Positions 50,802 through 59,653 of a stretch of DNA of 64,000 bases are shown here, piece by piece (position 1 is the stretch's first letter; each line of letters begins with the position of its first letter). Both the position numbers and the translations under genes were made by a program. The notes under the pieces are model-generated. The model was given only the letters and a program-made list of their open reading frames with translations, ran no database searches and was not told the origin of the DNA. Origin of the DNA: Streptomyces xinghaiensis S187 (GTDB lineage: Bacteria; Actinomycetota; Actinomycetes; Streptomycetales; Streptomycetaceae); contig NZ_CP023202.1 of NCBI RefSeq assembly GCF_000220705.2, positions 4,680,501 to 4,744,500 of the forward strand. The letters run 5' to 3'.

Positions 50802-51499
50802 CGATGGTCCGGCTGCACTCCGGGGCTCGAAGCCAACAGCTCCGCAGAGCGTCCTCCGGGCGTCCGTCCCCGCTGTGCCGGGTTCACAGGGAATTGCCGG
50901 TTCCGTGGCTGCCTGGTGTCGTGATGCCCGCGATTCTCGCACCCGTGGGTGTGCCGGGTCTTCCAGCCAGTATGAGTCGCGGTGATTCCCTGTGAAACAT
51001 GTACTTCGGCCGTCGCGTGGTGCGCTGTGACGCGCCGCCGGTGGGAAGCAACCGCCCGGGCGGATGAGGCCAGGGGGGCCCGTGTTCCTGCAGGGGTGAG
51101 GCCGCAGGGGCGGCTGTGAACGGCCGGGGGCGCGCCGGGCTGGTGGCGCGGAAGGGGTTTCAGGGCTGTGGGTGCCAAGTGCCCGATTATGGTTGTGTGT
51201 TGGCTCATTCAAGGGTGTGCCCTTGGCAAATGCACACGAAATGAGGGGACGGACAGGGGCCGGCCCGGCCGAAAGCCGTCGGTGCCGGTTCGGCGCGCCG
51301 GTCCGAGCGCCGGTCGCCGGCGTGCGGACACCGGTGTGACGCGGCTGCTTGCGGCAGAGCCCCGCCGGACTCGGAACGGTCCGGCGGGGCCCGCTGGTGT
51401 GCTGTGCGATCCCGCTGTGCGCTGTCCGGCGGCTCCGGCGCGGACGGCCCGGAGGGCTCGCCCGTGCCCGGAACGGCCGGGCGGCCGGCGGGGCTCGGC
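50802..51499. other. 698-bp region without a supported gene
   Basis: It lies between the LuxR gene and the LPMO gene, both on the minus strand. Some short frames exist but codon bias is poor. It should hold the LuxR promoter. It is a reasonable right border of the fl cluster. Confidence 0.4.
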
Positions 51500-52165
51500 T
51501 CAGAAGGTCACGTCACTGCACAGGTAGTACGACTGGTCCATGTGCGACGCCTGCCAGATGGTGAAGACGACGTGATTGCCGGTGCGGCCGGGGGCGCTCA
51601 CGTCGAACGAGATGTTCTGCGCGGGGGCGTACCTGCCGGTCGTCTTCACCAGTTCCAGGCTGCCCCAGGTCAACGGCTGCGTCGCCGGGTCGAAGCCCTG
51701 CTTGGTGACGTAGACCTGGAAGAAGTCCGCGCCGTGGCTGGCCTGGTCGTACAGGCTCATGGTGAAGTTGTTGCTGATCTTGGTGGTCTTCCACGGGCCC
51801 ACGGCGTCCATGGAGCGGTAGCGGCCGCTCTCGGCGTGGCCGCCGCTGCAGAGCCGGCCGTCGGGGATGGCGGAGCGGAAGTTGCCGCCGACGCCGTTGC
51901 GGTACAGGCCGTTCCAGTTCCACATGGCGTTCGGGTTGTCCTGCCACGCCTGCCAGCACATCGGGTCTTCCTGCTGCATGGCGGGGTTCATGTGGTCGCC
52001 GCCCCAGCGCTCGTGGCAGCTGTAGGCGCGGGCACCCGGGTTGACGATCGAGCCGTGCGCCGCCGCCGTGTCGGCCCAGGGGACCAGGCAGAGCAGCGAG
52101 GCGAAGAGCAGCGCGAAGGCGCGCAGCGCCCATCTCGGGGATTCGAGGGCTCCGTGTACACGCAT
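51500..52165 (-). CDS. Secreted AA10 lytic polysaccharide monooxygenase, second copy
   Basis: A 221-residue AA10 enzyme. The signal peptide ends TAAA, leaving His37 (HGSIVNPGARAYSCHERWGG) as the mature N-terminus and first copper ligand. The second His is about residue 144 in ASHGADFFQVYVT. The sequence type (MWNWNGLYRNGVGGNFRSAI, FTIWQASHMDQSYYLCSDVTF) resembles cellulose-active AA10 proteins of Streptomyces. A CebR-type box 64 bp upstream supports induction by cello-oligosaccharides. Confidence 0.94.
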   Translation of the reverse strand: MRVHGALESPRWALRAFALLFASLLCLVPWADTAAAHGSIVNPGARAYSCHERWGGDHMNPAMQQEDPMCWQAWQDNPNAMWNWNGLYRNGVGGNFRSAIPDGRLCSGGHAESGRYRSMDAVGPWKTTKISNNFTMSLYDQASHGADFFQVYVTKQGFDPATQPLTWGSLELVKTTGRYAPAQNISFDVSAPGRTGNHVVFTIWQASHMDQSYYLCSDVTF

Positions 52166-52492
52166 GGTGGGGGTCTCCGTTTTTCGGCCGTGGGGATGTC
52201 CGGGTGTTCCGGGGGCGGAGCAGGGGAGTGGGAGCGCTCCCATGCTACGGGCAGTTACCCGGAGGCACGGAGCGAAAAACGCTGGGCTCTCAACCGGCTT
52301 GCATACAGGACCGTTTCGCCCGTAATTCAGGCCGGGAACACCGGTTACCGGCAAGCCGGATCCGACGTTCCGTCAGCCCGGTGCTCGACGGCCGGGTCCG
52401 GGCCCGGCGTCCCGCGTTCGCCGGCCGGGCCCCGGCCCGCGGTGCCGGACCCGCCGCCCCCGCATCGGCCGCTCCGCCTCGGCCGCCCCGCC
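52166..52492. other. Intergenic region carrying the CebR box
   Basis: 327 bp between two minus-strand genes. It contains the LPMO promoter and operator at 52229-52242. No gene is seen. Confidence 0.5.
52229..52242. promoter_or_regulatory. CebR operator
   Basis: TGGGAGCGCTCCCA is a perfect 14-bp palindrome identical to the CebR box, the LacI-family cellobiose/cellotriose repressor site of Streptomyces. It is 64 bp before the LPMO start. Confidence 0.9.
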
Positions 52493-54823
52493 TCAGCCGT
52501 CCAGCAGTGACGACACCCGTTCCGGGTGCAGCGGCCGGGCGTAGTACCAGCCCTGGCCCGTGTCGCAGCCGAGCCGGCGCAGGTGGTCCGCCTGGTCGGC
52601 GTTCTCGACGCACTCGGCGGTGACCGTCAGGCCCAGCCGGTGGGCCAGGCCGACCAGCGCCTCCACGATGGTCTCGTCGGCCGGGTTGGCGTGGGCCCTG
52701 TCGCGGAAGCCCCGGACGAACGCGCCGTCCAGCTTCAGGACGGAGGCGGGCAGCCGGCTCAGATAGGCGAGGTTGGAGTAGCCGGTGCCGAAGTCGTCGA
52801 TGGCGATGCTGACACCCATGTCGCTCAGCGCCCGCAGCGCCTGGAGGGGGCGGCCGGCGGAGCCCATGACCGCCGATTCGGTCAGCTCCAGTTGGAGCAG
52901 GTGCGGCGGCAGGCCCGTCTCGGCGAGGATCGCGGCCACGTCGGCGACCAGGTCGGAGTCCCACACCTGCCGGACGGCCACATTGACGCTGACGAAGATC
53001 GGGCTCTCCGGACGCTGGAGCTGCCAGAGCCGGGCCTGACGGCAGGCGGTGCGGAGCACCCAGCGCCCGAGCTGGACGATGGCGCCCTCCTCCTCCGCCA
53101 GCCCGATGAACCGATTCGGCCCCAGGGTGCCGAACTGCGGGTGCCGCCACCGGACCAGCGCCTCGACCCCCTCCAGCGCACCACCGTCCAGGCTCACCAG
53201 CGGCTGGTACTCGAGCGTGAACTCGCCCCGCTCGATGGCGGGCCGCAGGGTGCTGGCCAGTGCCTGCCGGTTGACGCGGTGGGCGTTGCGCTCGGGGTCG
53301 AAGAGGGTCCAGCGAGCCTTGCCGTCGGCCTTGGCCCAGTAGAGCGTGGTGTCGGCGGCCTGCATGAGGGCGGTCGCGGTCGTCCCGGCGGCGGCGCGCT
53401 CCACGACGCCGATGCTCGCCGACAGCGACAGCCGCTGTCCGGCCAGGTCGAACGGCTGCAGGAGTGTGTGGAGCACGGCGTCGGCCAGTTCGGAGAGCTG
53501 TTCGGTGCCGGTGGACTCCTCGACGAGTACGGCGAACTCGTCCCCGCCGAGGCGGGCCACCAGATGGGCGCCGCGCCGGCCGTATCCGGCCCGGTCGGCG
53601 CAGTGCGCCAGGCGCTGGCCGACGGCGTGCAGCAGCCGGTCGCCGATGCGGTGCCCGAGGGTGTCGTTGACCGCCTTGAAGCCGTCCAGGTCCAGATAGC
53701 AGATGCCGATGCGGCCGCTGCCGCCGCGGTCCTGTCCGGCGGCGTCGAGCGCGGCCGCGAGCCGTTCGAAGAACAGGGCGCGGTTGGGCAGCCGCGTCAC
53801 GGGGTCGTGCAGGCGCAGATGGTGCAGCCGGGCCTGGAGATCGCGCCGGTCGCTGATGTCGGCCACCGACAGCAGCGCCCGGGAGCGGGGGCTGCCGGGG
53901 CCGTCCTCCGGAAGCGGTGCGACGGTGACCTCCGCCCACAGGGGCCGGCCGTCCGGGTTCTTCAACCGGCGGGTGCAGCGCATCCGTTCGAGGTGGCCGC
54001 CCAGCACATCACGGTACGCGGCCCAGGTGCGGGCGTCGTGGCTCAGGTCGAGGAGCTCGGCGGCGGGTTCGGCGGCGAGGCGGGCGGGATCGGCTCCGAG
54101 CAGGGCGCCGAGGGCCTGGTTGGCGGTGACGACTCTGCCGTCGCCGTCGAGGACGGCCATGGCGAGCCGGGCGGCGTTGAAGGCGGCGCGGTGGTCGCGC
54201 GCCTCGGCCGGTGTCACGGAGCGGGCGGCGGGCGGTGCGGGGGGTACCGGGGTGAGACCGGTGGGCGGTACGGGGCCGGGCCCGGTGCCCCGTACGGCGC
54301 CTCGTCCCGGGCCGGGGGCGGCGGGCGCGGTGCCCGGTGCCGTGTCCCGCGACGGGGACGGGGCCGGCGACGGGGACGGTGACCGCGGCGACGTCGCCGG
54401 GCCGGGCCGGGCCGCGGTGGACGGGCCCGGCTGCCGCGAGGCCGGGCCGCGGCCGGACGGCGCGGGCGCGGGGGCCGGGGCGAGCACCGGTTCCGGGGCC
54501 GCCGGTGCGGGGCCCTGGGCGGAGGGGGGCGCCGCGGGCGGCCGGCCCGAGGGTGCCCGGCGCCAGACGGTCGCGGAGCCCGCGAGCGAGAGGCCGGCGA
54601 TCGGATGGCCGGTGACCGGGGGTCCGGTGGGAGATGGGGCCATGCCGGACGGGCCCGTGGGCGAAGGGCCGCCGGCCGCCGGAGACGGCGGCGAGGGCTC
54701 GGCCGGGGGCGGCGGAGAGGCCGTCCGGGAGGCCGGGGAGCGGCGGAAGACCTGGCTACTCTCCGTGAAGGTCGGCAGGGTGATTCCGGGTCCCGCACCT
54801 GGCCTGTTGGGTGATCCGCTCAC
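52493..54823 (-). CDS. PAS-GGDEF-EAL cyclic-di-GMP protein
   Basis: A 776-residue cytoplasmic protein. The first about 210 residues are Pro/Ala-rich and disordered. A PAS domain follows (FNAARLAMAVLDGDGRVVTA), then GGDEF with the intact active site (ARLGGDEFAVLVEE) and EAL with key acids (GVEALVRWRHPQFG, LTESAV, IDDFGTGYSNLAYL, KLDGAFVRGF). It could both make and degrade c-di-GMP, which controls development in Streptomyces through BldD. GTG at 54823 follows GGGAG. The layout resembles CdgA-like proteins, but the dominant activity is not predictable. Confidence 0.92.
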   Translation of the reverse strand: MSGSPNRPGAGPGITLPTFTESSQVFRRSPASRTASPPPPAEPSPPSPAAGGPSPTGPSGMAPSPTGPPVTGHPIAGLSLAGSATVWRRAPSGRPPAAPPSAQGPAPAAPEPVLAPAPAPAPSGRGPASRQPGPSTAARPGPATSPRSPSPSPAPSPSRDTAPGTAPAAPGPGRGAVRGTGPGPVPPTGLTPVPPAPPAARSVTPAEARDHRAAFNAARLAMAVLDGDGRVVTANQALGALLGADPARLAAEPAAELLDLSHDARTWAAYRDVLGGHLERMRCTRRLKNPDGRPLWAEVTVAPLPEDGPGSPRSRALLSVADISDRRDLQARLHHLRLHDPVTRLPNRALFFERLAAALDAAGQDRGGSGRIGICYLDLDGFKAVNDTLGHRIGDRLLHAVGQRLAHCADRAGYGRRGAHLVARLGGDEFAVLVEESTGTEQLSELADAVLHTLLQPFDLAGQRLSLSASIGVVERAAAGTTATALMQAADTTLYWAKADGKARWTLFDPERNAHRVNRQALASTLRPAIERGEFTLEYQPLVSLDGGALEGVEALVRWRHPQFGTLGPNRFIGLAEEEGAIVQLGRWVLRTACRQARLWQLQRPESPIFVSVNVAVRQVWDSDLVADVAAILAETGLPPHLLQLELTESAVMGSAGRPLQALRALSDMGVSIAIDDFGTGYSNLAYLSRLPASVLKLDGAFVRGFRDRAHANPADETIVEALVGLAHRLGLTVTAECVENADQADHLRRLGCDTGQGWYYARPLHPERVSSLLDG

Positions 54824-55168
54824 CGTTCACTCCCGCTGAGGACTCGACTCGTGCGATCGCGGAGCCGGTCGCTCCGGTGCCCCGAGGGCCTCCGGGGGAC
54901 GGGTCCGCGCTGGAAATGTGCCGATCATAGAGGTTCGTCTGGTCTTGTTCCATCGAACGGCCCACGGGGGGACGTACGGCAGAGCGACTGTCCGATCGTT
55001 TCTGCAGGACGGTGCCCGGGCGTGCGATGACCAACGAGCGTGGGTGACGTTGAGTTACGGCCCGTCCTGCCGTCGCGCCTCACCCGACCGGGCCAAGGAA
55101 ACGTGGTGAGTATGTAAATATCCCCGCAAAGTGGACGCGTGTCCTGTCCCACGTCCGGGGAGGCCGAC
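54824..55168. other. Divergent promoter region
   Basis: 345 bp between the divergent c-di-GMP gene and the protease gene. No operator is recognised. The patch GTAAATATCCCCG (55114-55126) is AT-richer and may mark the protease promoter. Confidence 0.4.
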
Positions 55169-56449
55169 GTGTCGCACTCGCTGACGTCCGGGGGACCGGA
55201 GGCCCGGCCGGTCCGGTCGCGGCCGCGCCTCCGCCGGGTGGCCGCGGGCGCGATGTCGTTCACGGCGATGCTCGCCACCTCGCTGGTCGCCGGCCCGGCC
55301 ACGGCCGCCGTGCTGGACGATGCCTGCGCCCTGACGCGCAGCGCGGTCCACCACTCCGAAGGGCTCGACACCTGGAACGCGGCCTATCCGAAGCCCCGGG
55401 ACGACATCCGCGCGGTGATGGCCTTCCTCTCCTTCCCGGACGCCGAGCCCGTCGTCTCGCCGGACCAGCTGGTGTCGGACTATTTCCCGGGCACCGCCGA
55501 GTTCTTCGAGCGGGCCTCGTACGGCAAGTTCCGGCTCCATGTCGATCCGGTGCGGAAGTGGCTGGAGATGCCCGCCGCCTCGACGACCTACGGCATAGGG
55601 CGGGACTGGGACACCGAGCTGCGGGCGGCCTATCTGGGCGACGCGATGGGCCTCGCCGACCGGGTGGTGGACTTCTCGGACTACGACATCGTCTACCTGG
55701 TCGCCGACCCGGACGCCCCGGGGGTCGACTCGGACGCCACCAAGGTCGTCAACTTCGACGAGCCGATGCGCGTCGACGGCACGGAGGTCCGCAGGATCGT
55801 CACCGTGTTCGAGCAGCGGCCGCCGGATCGCAATGTGCTCGCCCATGAGACCGGGCACGTGTTCGACCTGCCGGATCTCTACCACCGGCCGAAGCAGGGC
55901 AAGGGCGACTGGGACACCCATGTGGGCGACTGGGACCTCATGGGCAGCCAGTTCGGGCTGGCCCCGGACTTCTTCGGCTGGCACAAGTGGAAGCTCGGCT
56001 GGCTGGACCGGGGAGACGTCACCTGCGTGCGGGGCGAGGGCGGGAGCGCGCACCTGCTCGTGCCCGTCGCGGCCCGGGCCGGGCGCGGCGCGGTCGCCGG
56101 GCCCCGGCTGCTGGTGATCCGTACCGGCGCGTCGACGGTGCTCGCCGTCGAGGCCCGGGCCGCGGTGGGCAATGACCTGACGACCTGCACCGAGGGGGTG
56201 CTCGTCTACCGGGTGCACAGCGAGACGGGCTCCGCCGAGGGGCCCGTCAAGGTGCTGGACGGGCATCCGCACTCGGGCGCCTGCTGGAACGGCTCCGTCC
56301 ACCCGGCGCTGGCGGACGCCCCGCTGGGGGTGGGTGAGCGGCTGACGGACCCCGAGAGCGGGGTCTCGGTGGAGGTGCTCGGCACGGATACGCGCGGACG
56401 CTGGACGGTGCGCGTGGACCGGCCCGCGGAGCCGTCCGGGGTCTTCTGA
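55169..56449 (+). CDS. Secreted M6-like metalloprotease
   Basis: A 426-residue zinc protease. The signal peptide lies in RRVAAGAMSFTAMLATSLVAGPATA. The catalytic zinc motif is NVLAHETGHVFDLPDLYH (HExxH plus downstream Asp/His), and WDLMGSQFG is the Met-turn of M6/immune-inhibitor-A peptidases. I chose GTG at 55169 because GGGGAGG precedes it; a GTG ten codons upstream is possible. The C-terminal 150 residues form a beta-rich accessory domain with paired cysteines. Confidence 0.88.
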   Translation: MSHSLTSGGPEARPVRSRPRLRRVAAGAMSFTAMLATSLVAGPATAAVLDDACALTRSAVHHSEGLDTWNAAYPKPRDDIRAVMAFLSFPDAEPVVSPDQLVSDYFPGTAEFFERASYGKFRLHVDPVRKWLEMPAASTTYGIGRDWDTELRAAYLGDAMGLADRVVDFSDYDIVYLVADPDAPGVDSDATKVVNFDEPMRVDGTEVRRIVTVFEQRPPDRNVLAHETGHVFDLPDLYHRPKQGKGDWDTHVGDWDLMGSQFGLAPDFFGWHKWKLGWLDRGDVTCVRGEGGSAHLLVPVAARAGRGAVAGPRLLVIRTGASTVLAVEARAAVGNDLTTCTEGVLVYRVHSETGSAEGPVKVLDGHPHSGACWNGSVHPALADAPLGVGERLTDPESGVSVEVLGTDTRGRWTVRVDRPAEPSGVF

Positions 56450-56501
56450 GGGGCGGGCGGAGGGGCGCCCCGGGGGGTGCGACCGGGTCCGTGCATGACG
56501 A

Positions 56502-56531
56502 AAGGCTTTCCCGCCGGAGCGGAAAAGCCTT
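56502..56531. terminator. Hairpin between protease and tRNA-Lys
   Basis: AAGGCTTTCC / GGAAAAGCCTT form a stem with one bulge, 52 bp after the protease stop and 21 bp beyond the tRNA 3' end. It can serve both convergent transcripts. Confidence 0.65.
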
Positions 56532-56552
56532 GGTCAACGGTAGAACCGTAAG

Positions 56553-56626
56553 TGCGCCGCCAGGGACTCGAACCCCGGACCCGCTGATTAAGAGTCAGCT
56601 GCTCTAACCAACTGAGCTAGCGGCGC
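56553..56626 (-). tRNA. tRNA-Lys (anticodon CTT), second copy
   Basis: Identical over all 74 bases to the tRNA at 15372-15445, with the same anticodon and no encoded CCA. The flanks differ, so the repeat is confined to the tRNA itself. Confidence 0.97.
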
Positions 56627-56688
56627 CCGACGGGAAAGACATTAGCATCCGTATCCGGGTCCGCGAAAATCGATAAGCCGGGACGGCC

Positions 56689-57432
56689 TCAGCAGGCGCC
56701 GGTGGGGGCGGCGAGAGCCGGGGCGGGAAGCGGCCGGCCGGCCGCCGCACCGCCCGGAACGGCCCCGGAGCAGGCCCACCGCAGCACCTCGCCGCCGGGC
56801 AGCCAGGGATGCCGGACGTCGGGTGCCGCCAGCCAGCGGGAGAGCGCCGGACGGGCGGTACCGGCGCCGTTCCCGCGCCCGGGGACACCGGTTCCCGCCA
56901 TGGGGCGGAGGCCGCCGGGGGCGGCGGCGACGGCCGGGGCCGGGCGTCTCGCCGTCGCAGTGAGGGCGGAGGCGGGCAGGCGCAGCGGCGGTACGGTCAC
57001 CGTGTCGCCCGTCCCGTGGCAGAGCAGCGGCGGCAGGGCCGCGCCCCACTCCGTCCCGGCGAGCAGGGCGGGCAGCCGGCGGGCCGTGCCGGGCTCGGTG
57101 AAGAGCAGCAGCCGTCCGCGGTGCACGGCCACCGGACCGGAGCCGGGGCCCTCCGACCACAGCCGGTCCAGCAGCCGCCGGCCGAGCACGCCCGGAGCGC
57201 TGATCACGTCGAACGCCGTTCCGCAGGGCAGGACGGCCGGGGACTCCGGCCGGGCGGCCCAGAGGGCCAGGACACGCTGCGGGGCCGGGGCGGCCGACGC
57301 GAGCCAGGCCGCCCCGGCGGCGGTGACCCGGGCCGGGACGAGGGAGCCGTCGTCCGGCGCGGGGGCCCGGAAGAGGGCGAAGCGGGTGGATCCGTCGGGG
57401 TGCTGCCACGGTCGCGGCTGCCAGTCGCTCAT
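56689..57432 (-). CDS. Conserved actinobacterial protein related to primase/polymerase N-termini
   Basis: A 247-residue protein. The first 150 residues (WQPRPWQHPDGSTRFALFRA, AVLPCGTAFDVISAPGVLGR, LLCHGTGDTVTVPPLRLPAS) resemble Streptomyces proteins annotated as bifunctional primase/polymerase-like. I see no catalytic acidic triad, so polymerase activity is doubtful. The remainder is Pro/Gly-rich and ends WACSGAVPGG. ATG at 57432; another ATG lies three codons upstream. Confidence 0.75.
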   Translation of the reverse strand: MSDWQPRPWQHPDGSTRFALFRAPAPDDGSLVPARVTAAGAAWLASAAPAPQRVLALWAARPESPAVLPCGTAFDVISAPGVLGRRLLDRLWSEGPGSGPVAVHRGRLLLFTEPGTARRLPALLAGTEWGAALPPLLCHGTGDTVTVPPLRLPASALTATARRPAPAVAAAPGGLRPMAGTGVPGRGNGAGTARPALSRWLAAPDVRHPWLPGGEVLRWACSGAVPGGAAAGRPLPAPALAAPTGAC

Positions 57433-57800
57433 GGCGTCCATGTTTATCGGTCGAGCCTCCGCATATCCGGTGCTTGCCGGAATTCGGCGGGGCGAGGCGG
57501 GATGGATGCGCTCCGTCCGGCGAGAGCCGGGGAGGAAGTGACACGGGTGAGCGCGGGGGCGGACGGGTTTCCGCTTCCCGGTTTCCGGTCCCGGGCTCCG
57601 GCTTTTCCGGGCTGCGGCTTCCGGGGTCCGGTTGTCCGTGGTCCCTGCACGGCACCCGCAGGGGAGGGAACGCCGTCCCCGCCCCGGGAGTGCCCTCCGG
57701 GTGGTCACGGGTCTCTCGCCCGCGCGGTCCGCCCGCGCGGTCCGACCGCCGGTCCGCCCGCCGGAGCGGCCGTACGCACCGGCCGTGCGCACGGCGGTAC
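57433..57800. other. Intergenic, no gene seen
   Basis: 368 bp of very GC-rich sequence between two minus-strand genes. It presumably holds the promoter of the gene at 56689-57432. No motif is recognised. Confidence 0.4.
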
Positions 57801-58175
57801 TCAGTCCGCGGTGGGGCCGCCGTCGCGGAGCAGCTCGCGGCCGAAGTCGATCATGCGCCGGGTGTAGTCCTCCGACCACTCCGCGCGCTCGGCGATGGCC
57901 GACTCCGGCAGCCGGTCGAACCGCTTCGGGTCGGCCAGCTGCGCCGCCGCGATCGCCTGGAACTCCGTCGCCCGGTCGGCGGCCGCGCGGAACGCCAGCG
58001 TCAGCTCCGTGGAACGGGACAGGAGCTGCCGCGGGTCCTCGATCGACTCCAGATCGAAGAAGTGCTCGGGGTCCGCGACCGCCTCGGGCGGTTCGAAGAG
58101 CAGCGCCGCCGGCTTGCGGTGGCGCCGCGCCACGCCGCGGTCGCGGTGATCGGGAGCCGAATGCGGCTCGGTCAT
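57801..58175 (-). CDS. Conserved hypothetical protein, 124 residues
   Basis: A mostly helical acidic protein (EHFFDLESIEDPRQLLSRST, ELTLAFRAAADRATEFQAIA, SEDYTRRMIDFGRELL) with a basic N-terminus. GGGAGG lies before the ATG. It is 101 bp downstream of the helicase gene and may belong to that operon. No known function is recognised. Confidence 0.8.
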   Translation of the reverse strand: MTEPHSAPDHRDRGVARRHRKPAALLFEPPEAVADPEHFFDLESIEDPRQLLSRSTELTLAFRAAADRATEFQAIAAAQLADPKRFDRLPESAIAERAEWSEDYTRRMIDFGRELLRDGGPTAD

Positions 58176-58276
58176 GTACGTGCCTCCCGGCTGTTCGGTT
58201 CGCTCGGGTCCGCGGACGGGCCTCCCCGCGTCCGCGCACCCCGTCCATTGTCCAGGGACGCGCAAGAGGGCCGGGG

Positions 58277-59653
58277 TCACGGCCTCCAGCGCACCCGGTG
58301 CTCCTCCAGCCGCGTCATCACGGCGTGGTTCGCCTCCCAGCCGTCCGGGAACTTGACGGTCACCCCCAGCTGCACCGGTTCCGTGGACGGGTGCCCGTCC
58401 AGCAGCTCCCTCACGCCCTCCCGGCACACCACGACGCACGCGTGGCGGTGGCGCGAGGCCAGGACGCACAGCCGGCCCGTCTCCAGATGGAAGGCCGTGG
58501 CGTCGGGGCGGCCGGACAGCGGGTGCAGGACGACGGTCACATCGAACTCCCGGCCCTGCAGCCGGTTGGCCGTGTCCACGGTGACCTCGCCCGCGTCCAG
58601 CGCGGCGAGCGCCTCGCGTACGGCCGCGGCCTGGTCGCGGTGGGCCGTGCCGACCGCGATCCGGTCGGCCGTCAGCGGTACCGCGTCCCGGCGCTCGTCG
58701 GCCGTCACCCCGCGCCGGTCCAGCAGCCGGCGCACCACCCGCGCCACGGCGCCCACGGCCTCCGGGTCGGTGCGGGGGGTGTGGCGCGCGGGCAGCTCCA
58801 GCAGGCCCCAGCCGGATGCCGCGGCCTCGTCGAGCACCCGGTCCGCCGGTGAGCCGTCCGCGGCCGCGCCGAAGGACAGCCGCCGGTCGCCCGGCCCCGT
58901 GCCGCTGCGGAACGGGGTGTACGGGTAGAAGGCGCCGGACACCAGCGGCGCCGCCGACGCCGGCAGCCGCCAGGACACCGGCAGCCGGTGCTGCGGCAGC
59001 GCCGGGTTGTGGGCGAGCAGCGTGGACACGGCGCTGGCCGACGGGTCGTACGACAGGCCCGCCCACTGCTCGGCGCCGACCACGCTGAACGGGTCGAGCT
59101 GCCCCGGGTCGCCGACGAACAGGGCGCGCTCGAAGAGCCCCGCGACGGCCAGCAGCGCGTCCGAGCGCATCTGGTACGCCTCGTCGACGATGGCGTGCCG
59201 CCACGGCTCGGTGTTCTTGACGTGGGCCCACTTCGCGGCCGTCGAGATCACGACCTCCATCCCCGCGAGGTCGGCGGCCTTGGCGGAGGCGCGGACGGAG
59301 GGGTGCCCGTCCAGCGTCTTGTCGTACGGATCGGGGTCGCTGCTGTGCAGCCGGCCGACGGGGAGATCCGGATCGGCGGTCGCCAGCCGGTCGACGAGAT
59401 CGTCCACCTGCGCGTTCGTCTGCGCGACCACCATCAGGCGGTGCCCGGCGGCGGCCAGCTCGCGCGCGGCCCGGACGACCAGGGTGGACTTGCCCGCGCC
59501 GGGCGGGGAGTCCACGACCACACCGCGGTACGGGCTGTGCAGGGTGTCGTGGAGGATCGCCTCGGTCGCGCGGGCGGCCTCCGCGCCGGGGTCGGACGCG
59601 GCGCGGTCCTCCGCCGGGGGACGGGCGGGTGAGGGGAGGCCGGTGCCGGTCAC
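58277..59653 (-). CDS. Superfamily 1 helicase-like ATPase
   Basis: A 458-residue P-loop protein. Walker A is VDSPPGAGKSTLVVRAAREL, motif Ia region VVAQTNAQVDDLVDRL, Walker B AIVDEAYQM, motif III-like LFVGDPGQLDPF, and C-terminal helicase motifs include TVDTANRLQGREFDVTVV and LCVLASRHRHACVVV. It resembles UPF1/Dna2-type SF1 helicases. The GTG start overlaps the stop of the preceding gene (GTGA). It is the third gene of a nuclease-hypothetical-helicase operon. Confidence 0.88.
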   Translation of the reverse strand: MTGTGLPSPARPPAEDRAASDPGAEAARATEAILHDTLHSPYRGVVVDSPPGAGKSTLVVRAARELAAAGHRLMVVAQTNAQVDDLVDRLATADPDLPVGRLHSSDPDPYDKTLDGHPSVRASAKAADLAGMEVVISTAAKWAHVKNTEPWRHAIVDEAYQMRSDALLAVAGLFERALFVGDPGQLDPFSVVGAEQWAGLSYDPSASAVSTLLAHNPALPQHRLPVSWRLPASAAPLVSGAFYPYTPFRSGTGPGDRRLSFGAAADGSPADRVLDEAAASGWGLLELPARHTPRTDPEAVGAVARVVRRLLDRRGVTADERRDAVPLTADRIAVGTAHRDQAAAVREALAALDAGEVTVDTANRLQGREFDVTVVLHPLSGRPDATAFHLETGRLCVLASRHRHACVVVCREGVRELLDGHPSTEPVQLGVTVKFPDGWEANHAVMTRLEEHRVRWRP

